DNA of 64,000 bases, taken from contig OY540809.1 of NCBI GenBank assembly GCA_961205875.1, positions 24,316,267-24,380,266 on the forward strand. The letters run 5' to 3'. Below the pieces are notes generated by a model that had not been told where the DNA came from, did not search any database, and worked only from the letters and a program-made list of their open reading frames with translations. Numbering within the stretch: position 1 is the first letter of the stretch; each line of letters starts with the position of its first letter. This DNA is from Sialis fuliginosa (Eukaryota; Arthropoda; Insecta; Megaloptera; Sialidae). Of the stretch, positions 23,401 to 32,580 are shown one piece after another. Both the position numbers and the translations under genes were made by a program.

Positions 23401-26400
23401 CAATCAGTCAGGGTATTAAAATAGACATCATTACTTACAAATAATCAACATAATAATTATCCTACTAGAAATCGAAGAAATTGTGATTTCTTAGTCACTT
23501 AAACTATGTCGAGTGACATTGTTCTCTTGTGGTTAAGGTGTATATTTTAGTTTAGGGGTGTACCGGAATTCCGGCCGGAATTCACGATTCATTCAAGAAA
23601 TTCATAAATACTATACGTTGTATTTGTTTAAAAAATCAAACATAAATATTATAATTATGATATAATAACATTTTATTAGCAACAAAAATGTCATTATATT
23701 ACGGACATTGAACTGTAATTATTCAGGGTCATATTAGGGAAAAAAGTTCATAAACATATGTCCAGAAATTCTACACACTCTCAAATATTTTGTCTAAAAT
23801 TAGTTTTTATTTAATATTTTGAAAACCCATTGTGAAACAGATATGAAATTTTATAATCGGTTTAGTATTAAACACGTATTAATACTAAACCGATTATAAA
23901 AAGAAAGATCGAGTGAAAATTTTGAAATCGTAGAACAATTTTTGTTTATAAACTGATCACAAAGTTTTTCGTATTTTCGATAAAAAACAACTCATAACAA
24001 AGATACAACGAATTTTATTCATTATTGAATAAAAATCACAATTGCCATGGAAAAGTAGTTTTGTTAGTCAAGGCGTCAGCCAAAACTACAACCATCACTT
24101 GAGTGCAATATTAGAAAGTCAAGTAAGCTTTGGAAAAAAGAATACTTGATGTTTAAAATTTTTATATTTATTAAAATTCGTTGCTTATTTTGTTAATATA
24201 TAACAGCATTGCTGGTTTTAGGAAGGGGGGGCTGGGCGACTGCTTTGGGTTCCAGTTCAGAAGGGGTGGCTGACGGCCACATGGAGGAAAACTGATTTTT
24301 TTTTTTTGAAAAAAATTAAGAACAAAAAAAACTAGATATAACTCAATCGGACTGGCCCCATACATCCCTGGTCTAAATAATCATTGGTTGATACTGGAAA
24401 TCGATAACACGTATAATATTAAACCGGGAGTCAAATTTAAGTACTGTATCACAATGGGTTATCAAAATATTAAACTTCAATAACAAAAAAATTATAAATA
24501 AATTAAAAAAAATTAAATCTTGATTAATGAATGCGTTTTTTTATGAAAACAAGTCTAGATCCCTGAGATCTAAAAATAGTGTTTTTAGCGAAATATCTAT
24601 CTGAATGATCTCTAAAATTTGGTACGTTTGTTTCTTCCATTAGTCCGGTTAAAAATTACAGTTTTGTCATTTTAATTCGAATTATAGTTATAACGAAAAT
24701 AGATTTTTATTTGTGTTGAAAGCAAACTAGTCGAATGACCTCTATAATGGTGGAATAAAAACAATCTTACACTTGGTATGGTTGTTTCCTTCATTATAGT
24801 GGTGAATAATTACCTACTACATTTCATTTCAATTCACGAACTTCCTGTTGAAACGGAAGTTAATAAAATTTGTAGTTTTTGGTGATATTTCATATGGTGA
24901 AAATTAAAATTATGATGAAAAGTTTATAAAACATTTGTCTCCTTTTTTATGTTAATTCGAATTATAAATAAATAAAATTAATGGCTATTAATAATCTAGT
25001 ACTTACTACAAAGAAATTAAAAAATAAATGTAAACACTTTTATCATTATAATTACATACAATTTGTTATGTAGTTTTTATTATAACGAGTACATTGGATC
25101 CGGTATTACCCGGATATATAGATTTAATCTGTAATAAAGCTATTAAACATTTCACTTATCGCAGACTATTTACGCAAAGCGACGTTTTTTTTCCGACTTC
25201 ATGAAATTAACAGAAAATATCCAAAAATTATACACCTAAACCTTTCTCGTGAAACACTTTATCGTTAGTGAAAACCGGAAGAAAAATCCATTCAGTAGTT
25301 ACTGAGAAAATCGTACAGACAGACAGACGTGGCGAGGGGCTTTGTTTTATATTATACTAGCTGGGCCCGCTCGGCTTTTTAATAAGAACTTTAAAATAAA
25401 CAAAAAAAAAATGAAATCGGTTGATTAGGAGCTGAGATATAGCCAATTTATAAAAACCGTGGGGGCCATCTTTAATAGCCGATATAACAGTGTTCTACAC
25501 GGATTTTAAAGTGGCTCCCTATCTGATAGCACTTATTAATACTAAACCCTGTAGCAAATTTCATAACTGTAGCACAGTGGGTTCTCAAGATATTAAATAA
25601 AAACTAATTTTAACTAAAATCTTTGGAGGGATGGTGCCCTCTCACGAAAAATTTTCGGACACATGTTATGTTCATGTAATGTTTTTTGCTTAAAATATTT
25701 GGCGAAACTTTAGTATCCGACGTACACACAGATTTCATATTTTTGTTTGTTGGCAATACATTATCAACATATAACTGATTATTTAAAAAAATCTATTTAG
25801 TATAAATTAAAAAAAAACTGGTAAGCAAAAAATTTCAAAAATTTGAATTTCGGCTAGGTAGCTTTTTTTAGTATTGCACACCGTTTTTTGTGTAGCCATA
25901 ATTATAATATTGTATATTAAATATAGAAATAAAGGTAAAATCTATACCAAACCCAAAATGTAACGGAACCTACCAGAATTTCTTATTACACATTACGTTG
26001 ATTAATTATATATATGACAAATAAAATATACACACATATTTTAGGTGTGTCACGTGTAAACATGAAATTACTAAATATATTAAAAAATATAATCAGTTAT
26101 ATGTTGCTAAACATATGTTTATTAATATAATATAATTATAATATTATTTTATTATACTATAATCTTTTAGCGGTCGCATATATTCCACCGTTTGAACACC
26201 GTTCAATCATTAACATAAATCATATGCGCGCGCACACCCAAATAATGTATTGCTAACAAATAAAAATATGAAATCTGTGTGTACGTCGGATACTAAAGTT
26301 TCGCCAAATATTTTTGTCAATGTACTGTTTAAGTTTGGCAGGACAGTGTTGAATCATCCTGTATAATCAAAGTATTCATTTTTATATAAAAAAAAAAAAC

Positions 26401-28413
26401 AAAAAACAAACAATAGTATTATTATCAAACACATTAAATTATTATCTTGTTTAAAAATTCAATAAACTGTTTCAAACATTTTATTAAATAAAAATAAACA
26501 CATATTATTTCATTATCATGTTACCGCAAAAACCTTTCAGTCGAGCAAACCCGACATAAAATTATATGCATCGCTACTTGCATATACAACAAAATATTGT
26601 ATTTAATATTCAAACAATAGTCTAAAAATATCCACCAACTCGTTATTATCATCTACCCAAGCGTCACAGCACAGCTAACAATGAAACTTCAAAAAGATCA
26701 AGAGTTCTGTTAATTTCACACAATTTTAAACAGTTTGTTGTAAATATGGTGTAAATGTACCATATTTTAATAATGCCTTAAATATTAAATAATATTTAAA
26801 TGAGGCAATTTTTAATAATATGTAAGGTACTGGCATCAGTCTTGGCCGCTTTAAGAGCAAGATATACGGTTTTTTGGGATTGATGGGCTTCTTTTTCGTA
26901 TTATTATTAAATCAATTTAATTAGGTACCAAATTCCGCAAATGTAGATAGTTTGTTTTCTTAATTTATGCCTTTTATTCTGATTATGTTTTTTCTCCAGT
27001 AATGATTACAAAATGATAAGTACTACCACACAAAAGCTATAAAATTAAGAATCGTAAAATTCTAAATAATGTAGAGCAGATACTATGATAATACCGAGTG
27101 AGCTCTTTAAATAAAGACAAGCAAATATCTCGAAAAATAAAGTTTTTCAGGGAAAATTTTTGGTACGAAAGTTTCAAGGTTATGAGGGGGAAAACTAATG
27201 CGGTAAAATTTTTGACCTTGAGTGGAGGTTTAAAGGTCTTTTTAAGATAAACAATATTTTTTTAAATGGAAACCTATTTATTGTTTTGCTCATTCGTCTT
27301 TTACAAAAAAGAAAAGACAACTTTTGTCTGGAAAGTTTTTTTTAATACCCTCAATTTTTAAGCAAATATTTTTTTACGGTTTTTCTTTTTGTTATAAAAT
27401 TCTGAAATAATGATTTATTATTATTACCTATACTAGTTTACAGAAAGAATTTTTTTTATTTAAGGATTTTTTAATGGAAAAAAAATTTTCATGTTAATTT
27501 TTAACTAAAAAAATATGGTTAAAATTGAGGTTTTTGACAAAACTTTTCAGACAAAAGTTATTTCTTCTTTTTATAAAATACAAATAAGTAAAAAAAGAAA
27601 GAGTGTTCCATTAAAAAAAAGTTGACCTCAAAATGACCATAAAACCTCCACTCAAGTTAAACTTTTTACCTTTATTGGTTTTGCCCCTTCTAACCCTGAA
27701 TCTTTTGCACCAAACATTTTCCCTGAAAAAACTTAGTTTTAGAGATATTTGCTTGTCTCGATTTAAATAGACCATCCTGTATAATAATTAATAAATAGAT
27801 ATCACTAATAATTAGTTTAAATACTCCCCATTTAGATACTCATATTGACCGATTGTCATCAAAGTAAGATGTTTTACAATTAATTGTATATAGATTCAGT
27901 AATGGCAATAATCAAATATCAACAAATTTTCTAATTAAGTATAATTAATTAAACAAGTGTCCAACACTAGGGTATTATCCAAGACTGGTGCCAGTACAGT
28001 ACCTTATCTATCGTTAACTGTCGGTTAGGTTACTAAAAGTAGCCATTAATCATTTCTTTTTTTTTTTTTTTTAATTTTAATTTTGTCTATCGAACTGTTA
28101 GTTCATTTAGATAGCTGTTTTATGTTCTGTTTTAATTTAATTTATTTTTTATTTTTTTTTATGTTATGTTTTTGTTACCATTAATTATTGATTTAATTTT
28201 AGAATTCGACATGACCTGATGACATGGGGCGACAAATTTACCGAACATGATGTCGATGTAGCTTTGGAAGAAGCCCCTGTGTATCTCAGTAAAAAAGGAC
28301 AACCAATGATAGACTATGTCAAATTCTGTAGCAGTCTTGCAGGCCTACGCAAGAAGCCTAAAATGAAACCGCCTACTCTCGACGAATTAGAAGCAATGGC
28401 GCGTGAAGCCTAG
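14375..28413 (+). CDS. Myosin regulatory light chain (RLC)-like EF-hand protein, 300 aa, six coding exons
   Basis: Spliced CDS join(14375..14410, 16601..16826, 20127..20296, 21549..21671, 22635..22771, 28203..28413), 903 nt including the TAG stop. All introns are GT-AG and the phases agree across every junction. Residues 1-144 form a low-complexity extension rich in K/A/P/S/E/Q. Residues 145-300 are an RLC-type core. The first EF-hand loop (150-161, DLNQDGIIDKDD) keeps Asp at loop positions 1, 5, 9 and 12, the last as in RLCs; the second (220-231, DYDSSGLISEER) ends in Arg and is probably not calcium binding. The segment from residue 239, WGDKFTEHDVD, followed by EEAPV, KKGQ and DYVKF, matches the C-terminal lobe of RLCs. 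RLCs bind the myosin heavy-chain neck. The insect flight-muscle protein Mlc2 also has an Ala/Pro/Lys-rich extension, but here no RxxS/T kinase site lies just before EF-hand 1. I infer a divergent RLC paralogue rather than canonical Mlc2 or spaghetti squash. Start chosen for its CAAAATGG context and in-frame join. Confidence 0.9.
14411..16600 (+). other. Intron 1 of the RLC-like gene
   Basis: 2.19 kb. The first 1.2 kb is AT-rich with nothing recognised; the remainder holds the fold-back 15636-16229. Confidence 0.8.
15636..16229. mobile_element. Fold-back element in intron 1
   Basis: Arms about 15636-15893 and 16000-16229: GTTGTTTCTACTT opposite AAGTAGAAACAAC, TGACGATTTTGGCA opposite TGCCAAAATCGTCA, and TGAATTTTTACTTTTTACTG opposite CAGTAAAAAGTAAAAATTCA. 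Shorter relatives lie at 17079-17221 and 45250-45370. Confidence 0.7.
16601..16826 (+). CDS. RLC-like gene, coding exon 2 (basic, Ala/Pro-rich extension)
   Basis: Encodes 75 residues plus one base of a split Asp codon: a KKKK-containing basic start, an SSRKSSS stretch, an Ala/Pro stretch (AAAPAPEAVVPEPAP) and an acidic Gln/Glu tail. The codons are much richer in G+C than the surrounding DNA, which supports true coding. Two acceptors six bases apart (AG at 16600 and at 16606) both keep the frame, so a two-residue (VQ) splice variant is possible. Donor is CAAG|GTAAAC. No RLC fold is expected here. Confidence 0.85.
17079..17221. mobile_element. Short derivative of the 15636-16229 fold-back
   Basis: TTTCTACTTAAATAGGTG (17082) pairs with CACCTATT-type sequence ending CAAGTAGAGA (17221). 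TGCTGAAACCGAAT pairs with ATTCGGTTTCAACA. It lacks the centre of the intron 1 element. Confidence 0.65.
18301..18356. repeat. Perfect 26-bp-arm palindrome
   Basis: Arms 18301-18326 and 18331-18356 are exact reverse complements around a 4-base loop (CATA). The inner part reads TACGACTGG-CATA-CCAGTCGTA. It lies in the loop of the larger fold-back. Confidence 0.9.
18499..18855. mobile_element. Inner fold-back nested in the 17480-19481 loop
   Basis: GTCCCCCACCGGTGTTATCT opposite GATAACACCTGTGGGGAC, CAATTTTCTTTTGTTTATT opposite AATAAACAAAAGAAAATTG, and AAAGTTCTTATTGA opposite TCAATAAGAACTTT. A half copy lies at 25379-25480. Confidence 0.65.
19600..19970. repeat. Tandem duplication, two units of about 190 bp
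   Basis: Both units contain TACTCATCTCTCTCTCACG, ACCGACGTAAAGACCTGTAC, GCATGCGCATTTATCCATCT and TTTTAAAACGTGTCATATAT with few differences. A related single unit is inside 54840-55110, so this is probably a duplicated segment of that element. Confidence 0.75.
20127..20296 (+). CDS. RLC-like gene, coding exon 3 (acidic/Gln linker into EF-hand core)
   Basis: The acceptor TTAGCAG|AC completes the split Asp codon. The exon encodes an acidic, Gln- and Pro-rich linker and then KKDIQLLQDIDDRKLLELQE, the helix entering EF-hand 1. In canonical RLCs the phosphorylated Thr/Ser lies about 20 residues before the FKEAF-like helix; here that place holds KKDIQ and has no kinase consensus. The donor GAG|GTAGGG is weak but followed by a purine-rich intron start. 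It ends in phase 0. Confidence 0.85.
20297..21548 (+). other. Intron 3 of the RLC-like gene
   Basis: 1.25 kb, AT-rich. A small hairpin occurs near 20630-20690 (ATGAAAGTTGACC opposite GGTCATCTTTCAT). Nothing else recognised. Confidence 0.75.
21549..21671 (+). CDS. RLC-like gene, coding exon 4 (EF-hand 1)
   Basis: Exactly 41 codons, phase 0 to phase 0. It begins AFYLFDLNQDGIIDKDDLYN, an EF-hand helix and loop closely matching the RLC pattern of Asp, Asn, Asp, Gly, Ile, Asp and Asp at the loop ligands. It continues to SLGQPNMPEEEILQML, typical of the exiting helix. Acceptor is TTTTAG|GCA; donor is GAG|GTTTGT. Confidence 0.9.
21672..22634 (+). other. Intron 4 of the RLC-like gene, with an inverted pair
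   Basis: 0.96 kb. Positions 22210-22240 and 22396-22426 are inverted copies of each other (core TTTCAGAAAAAATGTTTC), suggesting a small fold-back remnant. A weaker pair (ACTCGAAAA near 21951, TTTTCGAGT near 22166) may be its outer part. Confidence 0.55.
22635..22771 (+). CDS. RLC-like gene, coding exon 5
   Basis: 45 codons plus two bases of a split Arg codon. It encodes APNPLDFDAFVVLLGYK (the degenerate second hand; compare the NF.FL pattern of RLCs) and then DPEETLLEALSQWDYDSSGLISEER. Acceptor is TTTCAG|GCA and donor is GAGAG|GTTAGT. A (CA)n microsatellite starts just after the donor. Confidence 0.9.
22778..22818. repeat. (CA)n microsatellite
   Basis: Begins seven bases after the exon 5 donor. 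It is mostly CACA with interruptions ATA and CG. Confidence 0.8.
23851..23898. repeat. Palindrome within a fold-back family fragment
   Basis: TATAATCGGTTTAGTATTA at 23852-23870 is the exact reverse complement of TAATACTAAACCGATTATA at 23880-23898. It lies in a fragment related to 57951-59076 (CCCATTGTGAAACAG just before). Confidence 0.7.
25379..25480. repeat. Half copy of the inner fold-back 18499-18855
   Basis: TTAATAAGAACTTTAAAATA, GAAATCGG, TAGGAGCTGAGATATAGCCA and GTGGGGGCCATC match the right arm of 18499-18855 in order. It directly follows an R3 left-end word (CTAGCTGGGCCCGCTCGGCT). Confidence 0.55.
25693..26314. mobile_element. Fold-back element in intron 5, about 620 bp
   Basis: Terminal arms about 70 bp: AAATATTTGGCGAAACTTTA opposite TAAAGTTTCGCCAAATATTT, then GTATCCGACGTACACACAGA opposite TCTGTGTGTACGTCGGATAC. 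Inner ATATAACTGATTAT (25769) pairs with ATAATCAGTTATAT (26089). No ORF. Confidence 0.7.
26825..28003 (-). mobile_element. R4 element (reversed), split by a fold-back
   Basis: Left end GGTACTGGCATCAGTCTTGG and the following GGGATTGATGGGC match the reversed right end of 11449-11917. Right end CCAAGACTGGTGCCAGTAC matches its reversed left end. The interior is enlarged by the fold-back 27102-27772. Confidence 0.6.
27102..27772. mobile_element. Fold-back nested in the R4 element of intron 5
   Basis: GACAAGCAAATATCTCGAAA opposite TTTAGAGATATTTGCTTGTC, GAGTGGAGGTTTAA opposite TAAAACCTCCACTC, and AAGTTTTTCAGGGAAAATTT opposite AAACATTTTCCCTGAAAAAAC. Arms are about 160 bp with many mismatches, followed inside by further weak pairing. 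Confidence 0.6.
28203..28413 (+). CDS. RLC-like gene, terminal coding exon 6
   Basis: The acceptor AATTTTAG|AATT supplies the last base of the split Arg codon. It encodes IRHDLMTWGDKFTEHDVDVA and so on, through EEAPV and DYVKFCSSLAG, and ends LEAMAREA before TAG. The tail after the fold, KKPKMKPPTLDELEAMAREA, is longer and more basic/Pro-rich than in most RLCs. Confidence 0.9.
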
Positions 28414-28910
28414 CTCTCAGTATTTGCTTGCATTTTCTGTTATTCAATATTACTTATTTACTTAATCTAATTCTGTTTTTTATATATAAGTATGTAAAAT
28501 ACTATTAACACTTATAGTATTTATTCTGTGCTTTATTTTATTTATAACTTTACAAAATGGAAACTATTAATTTTGATTTTTTTTATTATACCTTCTTATT
28601 TATATGACATATGTTACATACATACATTGTAAAAAAATATTAATTGGAAGTTTATTTATGTATTGTATTTATTAGATTTATAATCCTACATATTTTTTCA
28701 CCTTTTTACAGCAACGATTGATTCAAATAGTCTAACCTTGGGTTGCATAAAGCAAAATTAAACACGATTATTTAATCAGTTGTTTTCAAACCATGATAAA
28801 TGTTAATTCTAAACTTAATTAATCTCAATTTGTAAATGAACAATTCACTAAATATGATAATTTTTTACCTTATAAAATTTATTATAACCGTGATTGTTTT
28901 TTAGAATCGA
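28414..28910 (+). other. Probable 3' UTR and flank of the RLC-like gene
   Basis: AT-rich, without ORFs. No AATAAA was found in the first 300 bases after the stop. An ATTAAA variant lies at 28757-28762 but its use is a guess. Confidence 0.35.
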
Positions 28911-28914
28911 CGTA

Positions 28915-29110
28915 ATAATTTTTATCTGCATTGCAATCAATTATAACACATTTTTGGCCATAAATTACTGTATACTTATAAAAAAGTTTGAATTTTTTAA
29001 ATTAAAATTTTTGTTTTAACCGCCATTTTGAAAGGAATTATTTTTGGATAAAATAATAATAAAAAAGGTTGTAGAAAATTTAATTATCTGTTTAAAAAAT
29101 TAACTTAAGA
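28915..29110 (+). repeat. Isolated diverged unit of the 47266-51306 palindrome family
   Basis: CAATCAATTATAACACATTT, CCATAAATTACTGT, CGCCATTTTGAAAGG, AATAATAATAAAAAAGGTTG, TAGAAAATTTAATTATCTGT appear in the same order and orientation as in the right arm (for example 49484-49670). It lies about 0.5 kb after the RLC-like stop codon. Confidence 0.65.
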
Positions 29111-29223
29111 AAGTTTTTAAGAAATTTTATTTCTTTCTTGTCTAATATGAAGTAATTAACCAAAAAAAAAAAATATGTTTATATGCCTCTAATTAACAAT
29201 AAAAAAAAATCAACTGGTAACGT
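29111..29223. other. AT-rich spacer
   Basis: Nothing recognised. Confidence 0.4.
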
Positions 29224-29412
29224 GGGGGCCGGTGGGCTCTTTACACACGTATCTCCGTCCATGAAAGTGTTAAAGTACTGAACGTTCGGTACCCACCGCG
29301 GGTGGCGACGTAATGAGATTACTTAAAATGGCGGGTGCGCACGATGCTCGGATTTAAAAAAAACATGAAAACATGACTTGTGGGGGCCGGCTGGCCCTCA
29401 CGAAACCAGTTA
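29224..29412. other. GC-rich island with a repeated GTGGGGGCCGG word
   Basis: GTGGGGGCCGGTGGGCTC (29223) and GTGGGGGCCGGCTGGCCCTC (29381) flank a GC-rich segment (ACCCACCGCGGGTGGCGACG, GGCGGGTGCGCACGATGCTC). No ORF. It may be a fragment of a retroelement untranslated region. Confidence 0.4.
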
Positions 29413-29692
29413 AGGGTTACACATACGTATTATTTTTTATTAGTTTATTTATCAATTTCGTATTGATTTTCAGCAAGATAATATATCAATGACTGATAGG
29501 TAATAAAAACAACATCCACAGAAATATGACAAAATGTTTCGTTCGAATATACATTAAAATGTATACAATAAGATTAGGTGACATTACGACATTCATTTAG
29601 TTATAAATAATATAAACCTGCTACGTTAAATTGCTACCACTTTACTTTTTTTAGTCAATAAAGCAGTTTAAAAACTAATGTCCGATATTATA

Positions 29693-29940
29693 GACTAACT
29701 AAAAAAATTTCCAGCTTGCAAGCACTTTCAAATGAAGTATCAAACTTATATGACAGTTCTCTTGAAGTTTTTGACAATTGCATGCATAGTTTACTTTAAG
29801 TAAAAACGATAAAAACCAACTTACCGCGCATACAATCTGTGAAAAACTCCAAGAGAACTGATATTTAAGTTTAATATCCCATTTGAAAGTGCTTACAGGC
29901 TAACAAATTTTGCTAACTCGGCTGTAATACCGCATATAAA
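29693..29940. mobile_element. Family D fold-back
   Basis: CTTGCAAGCACTTTCAAATG opposite CATTTGAAAGTGCTTACAGG, and ATATGACAGTTCTCTTG opposite CAAGAGAACTGATAT. Ends resemble GTTAGC..AAATTT, as in 44459-44756. Confidence 0.65.
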
Positions 29941-29989
29941 TTATAATATTTCCAAAGTGAATATTAAAAAACAAAGCCATCCATTAAAA

Positions 29990-30245
29990 ACCGCACTTGA
30001 CTCGAAACCGCCATCAACTCACCATACTGACCATGGACACAGTATAGTAGCTGCATAATCGATCATTATACATGAAGAGGTCTGCATTACCGGCGAAATG
30101 ATAATACAATGGCCCTCGTGAGTACTTCTGGACAACAAGCTAATTACCATTGCGTTCGCGTGTTGTTGGTCCGTAAAACCAACCTGAACTCTATCGATTT
30201 GCCGTGTTGAAAACAGTGCTGGCTAAACGGCTTATCTTGTTTAAT
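29990..30245. other. Complex, apparently single-copy block
   Basis: More balanced base composition than its surroundings and not matched elsewhere in the window. No ORF and no repeat recognised. It could be regulatory or an untranslated exon of a neighbouring gene; undetermined. Confidence 0.25.
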
Positions 30246-31099
30246 AGCACTCTTTAAAACATCAATATAATTGTGAAAATAATATTATCAAAGATATTTG
30301 TATAATACTTTTATTTAACTATAATTGCATAGATATTATAATAATAAAGAGTTTTAATTACTTTTAGAAAAATTAATACCTTTTTTACAGCGTGATAGAC
30401 TTTTTCTATTTTAAAAAATCGTGAATGTAATACTGAAAAAATCTATCAAAATACACCAAACATGAGTGTATTCCATTAGGGTTCCATAGGTATCTACCCA
30501 CTTAATACGTGGACTATTTGGAGCTCTTTTCAGGTGCCATTTTTAAGTAAAAAAATAAGACTAAATTCTACTGATAAAGATTTACATTTTGGCATTCCAC
30601 ATACTTAGGTAAGAATAAATATAAAAATTAACTCTATGACGCCCTTCCGTATTTATCTAAAAAATTGAAATGATATTATTGACTTAAGTATAACAATATT
30701 TGTCGTTGATAATATCATTAAAGCCCTATTGACATTGATTCCACTGCCCTAGAGTCAATGTTTTGAAATCACTGATTTAATCTGTCAGTCCGATCTTCAC
30801 TTCATATTGCATTCAGTACCATACACCTGCAGAGATAAAAACACTGCGGGGGTGGGAGGCTATGGGCTAGTATCATAATCAGAGATAAAAGCAACTTTAT
30901 TGCTTTCTTACGACTAAAAAAGGCCGTACGCTTTTGCGGAATTTTCAGATTTTTATTTCCCCTTTTTTTTATCCCGCAGTGACGTATAACATTTATTTGG
31001 TTTATTCGGTACGTATTTTTTGCATAAATGAAGAATTACTATATGTATTTTAAATTTGTCGAAAATCAATCTAGAATGATAATATAATCTTTAATATAA
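30246..31099. other. Intergenic, no gene
   Basis: AT-rich. It contains AGGGTTCCATAGG at 30479, a small piece of a common lepidopteran-type repeat also seen at 35038 and 43344. Confidence 0.4.
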
Positions 31100-31285
31100 A
31101 CTACCTAGTGGTCAAAATTCAACCAATATTTTACCTACCTTAACTACCTTTTTTTTGTGCACATTTATGGCACAGTACCTAACCTAATCTAAGCTGCTTT
31201 TACAACAAAAATTTCTAAATAAAAAAAAACTACAATTGAACGCGAATTGAAATCTCTATACACATTTTCTACGTTTTAATACATA
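31100..31285 (-). repeat. Family G fragment (reversed)
   Basis: TTTTTTGTGCACATTTATGG, GGCACAGTACCTAACCTAAT and GAACGCGAATTGAAATCTCT are the reverse complement of words in 54410-54790. Confidence 0.6.
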
Positions 31286-31364
31286 AAATAATTTTTGTCG
31301 AGTTTAAATAATAATTCCATAATTTCTCGATAAAAAATAAATAAATTGAAAATAAATAAAATAA

Positions 31365-31500
31365 AAAAACAAATAACGATTTTTAAAAGCAAATCGAGAT
31401 AAATCTTTGTAAGGGAATATTTTACAACAAACTTTGTTCACGTAACATATTTTGGGATATCACCTTTAAATACACGAATATAAAAATAGCAAAATCAACA
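31365..31500 (+). repeat. R2 family fragment
   Basis: AACAAATAACGA, GCAAATCGAGATAAATCTTT, GTAAGGGAATATTTTACAAC, TTTTGGGATATCACC match 40665-40850. Confidence 0.6.
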
Positions 31501-31889
31501 AATAACTAATTTTGTTCGTATAGAGTTCATAATAATATATCTAACAAATAAAAACAAAACTATTCAACATCGAAAGCAATGCTATATGAAAACAGAAACA
31601 TAAATAAGTACAATGTATCGGTTTAATTTTGATAATACAATATTGATCTAACGTTGACATTTCGTTATTACTCACACAATATATTGATTTCGCAGAAAAA
31701 TGAAAAGCGCTTGTCTATTTCTGTACTAGCACGAAACAAATCGACTATTTTTAACCCGGGAGAAGTCGCGTGTGGAGGTACAAGATACTCTACTGATGTT
31801 TATTTTTTATGTTATATAGAAGGTACTTTTGCGTTTATTTAATCCGTGTGTTAATGGATAAACGTTGCTTATGTTAGTGGATAAGATAC

Positions 31890-32571
31890 GTGTGTGTGAA
31901 GTTAGCCCAGCACTTTTGGAAAATCAAAAAACTAAAAATTGTACTAGATTGTGCTAGACTTGTGCTAACTTGTGCCATCAACCGTTTTCCAAAATTTTCG
32001 ATTCTTCAAAAGTGCTGGGCTGATTTTTTTTTCGTTTTTATTTTTTTTCTCGAACACCATGCCGAATTTCGAAAAATGCTTTACGGCACAAGTCAGCACA
32101 AATTGAGCACAATCTAGCACAATTTTTAGATTTTCGATTCTTCAAAAGTGCTGGGCTGATTTTTTTTTTCGTTTTTATTTTTTTTCTCGAACACCATGCC
32201 GAATTTCGAAAAATGCTTTACGGCACAATTCAGCACAATCTAGCACAATTCTAAGATTTTCGATTCTTCAAAAGTGCTGGGCTGATTTTTTTTTTCGTTT
32301 TTATTTTTTTTCTCGAACACCATACTGAATTTCGAAAAATGCTTTACGGCACAAGTCATCACAAATTGAGCACAATCTAGCACAATTTTTAGATTTTCGA
32401 TTCTTCAAAAGTGCTGGGCTGATTTTTTTTTTCGTTTTTATTTTTTTTCTCGAACACCATACCGAATTTCGAAAAATGCTTTACGGCACAAGTCAGCACA
32501 AATTGAGCACAATCTAGCACAATTTTTAGTTTTTTGATTTTCCAAAAGTGCTGGGCTAACTTCACACACAC
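31890..32571. mobile_element. 682-bp terminal-inverted-repeat element with 9-bp target duplication and internal tandem repeats
   Basis: ATAAGATAC at 31881-31889 is repeated exactly at 32572-32580. The ends are perfect inverted repeats for at least 50 bases, starting GTGTGTGTGAAGTTAGCCCA. Between them are four tandem units of about 136, 126, 137 and 137 bp (marker ATTCTTCAAAAGTGCTGGGC at 32001, 32137, 32263, 32400), then a final partial one. A 9-bp duplication is known for Mutator-like and related fold-back DNA transposons, so I infer a non-autonomous member. No transposase ORF. Confidence 0.85.
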
Positions 32572-32580
32572 ATAAGATAC

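Larger units (their letters stand above)
22772..28202 (+). other. Intron 5 of the RLC-like gene (5.4 kb, repeat-filled)
   Basis: The longest intron. It holds a (CA)n tract, fragments of the 57951-59076 family (23700-23900, 24380-24480, 25500-25690), a palindrome (23851-23898), fold-backs 25693-26314 and 27102-27772, and an R4 element (26825-28003) ending about 200 bases before the exon 6 acceptor. Confidence 0.75.

Noticed and set aside
31996-32545. Regularly spaced repeats resembling a CRISPR array
   Set aside because: Units are about 130 bp with no short repeat/unique spacer alternation, lie in a eukaryotic genome, and sit inside a transposon with clear ends.
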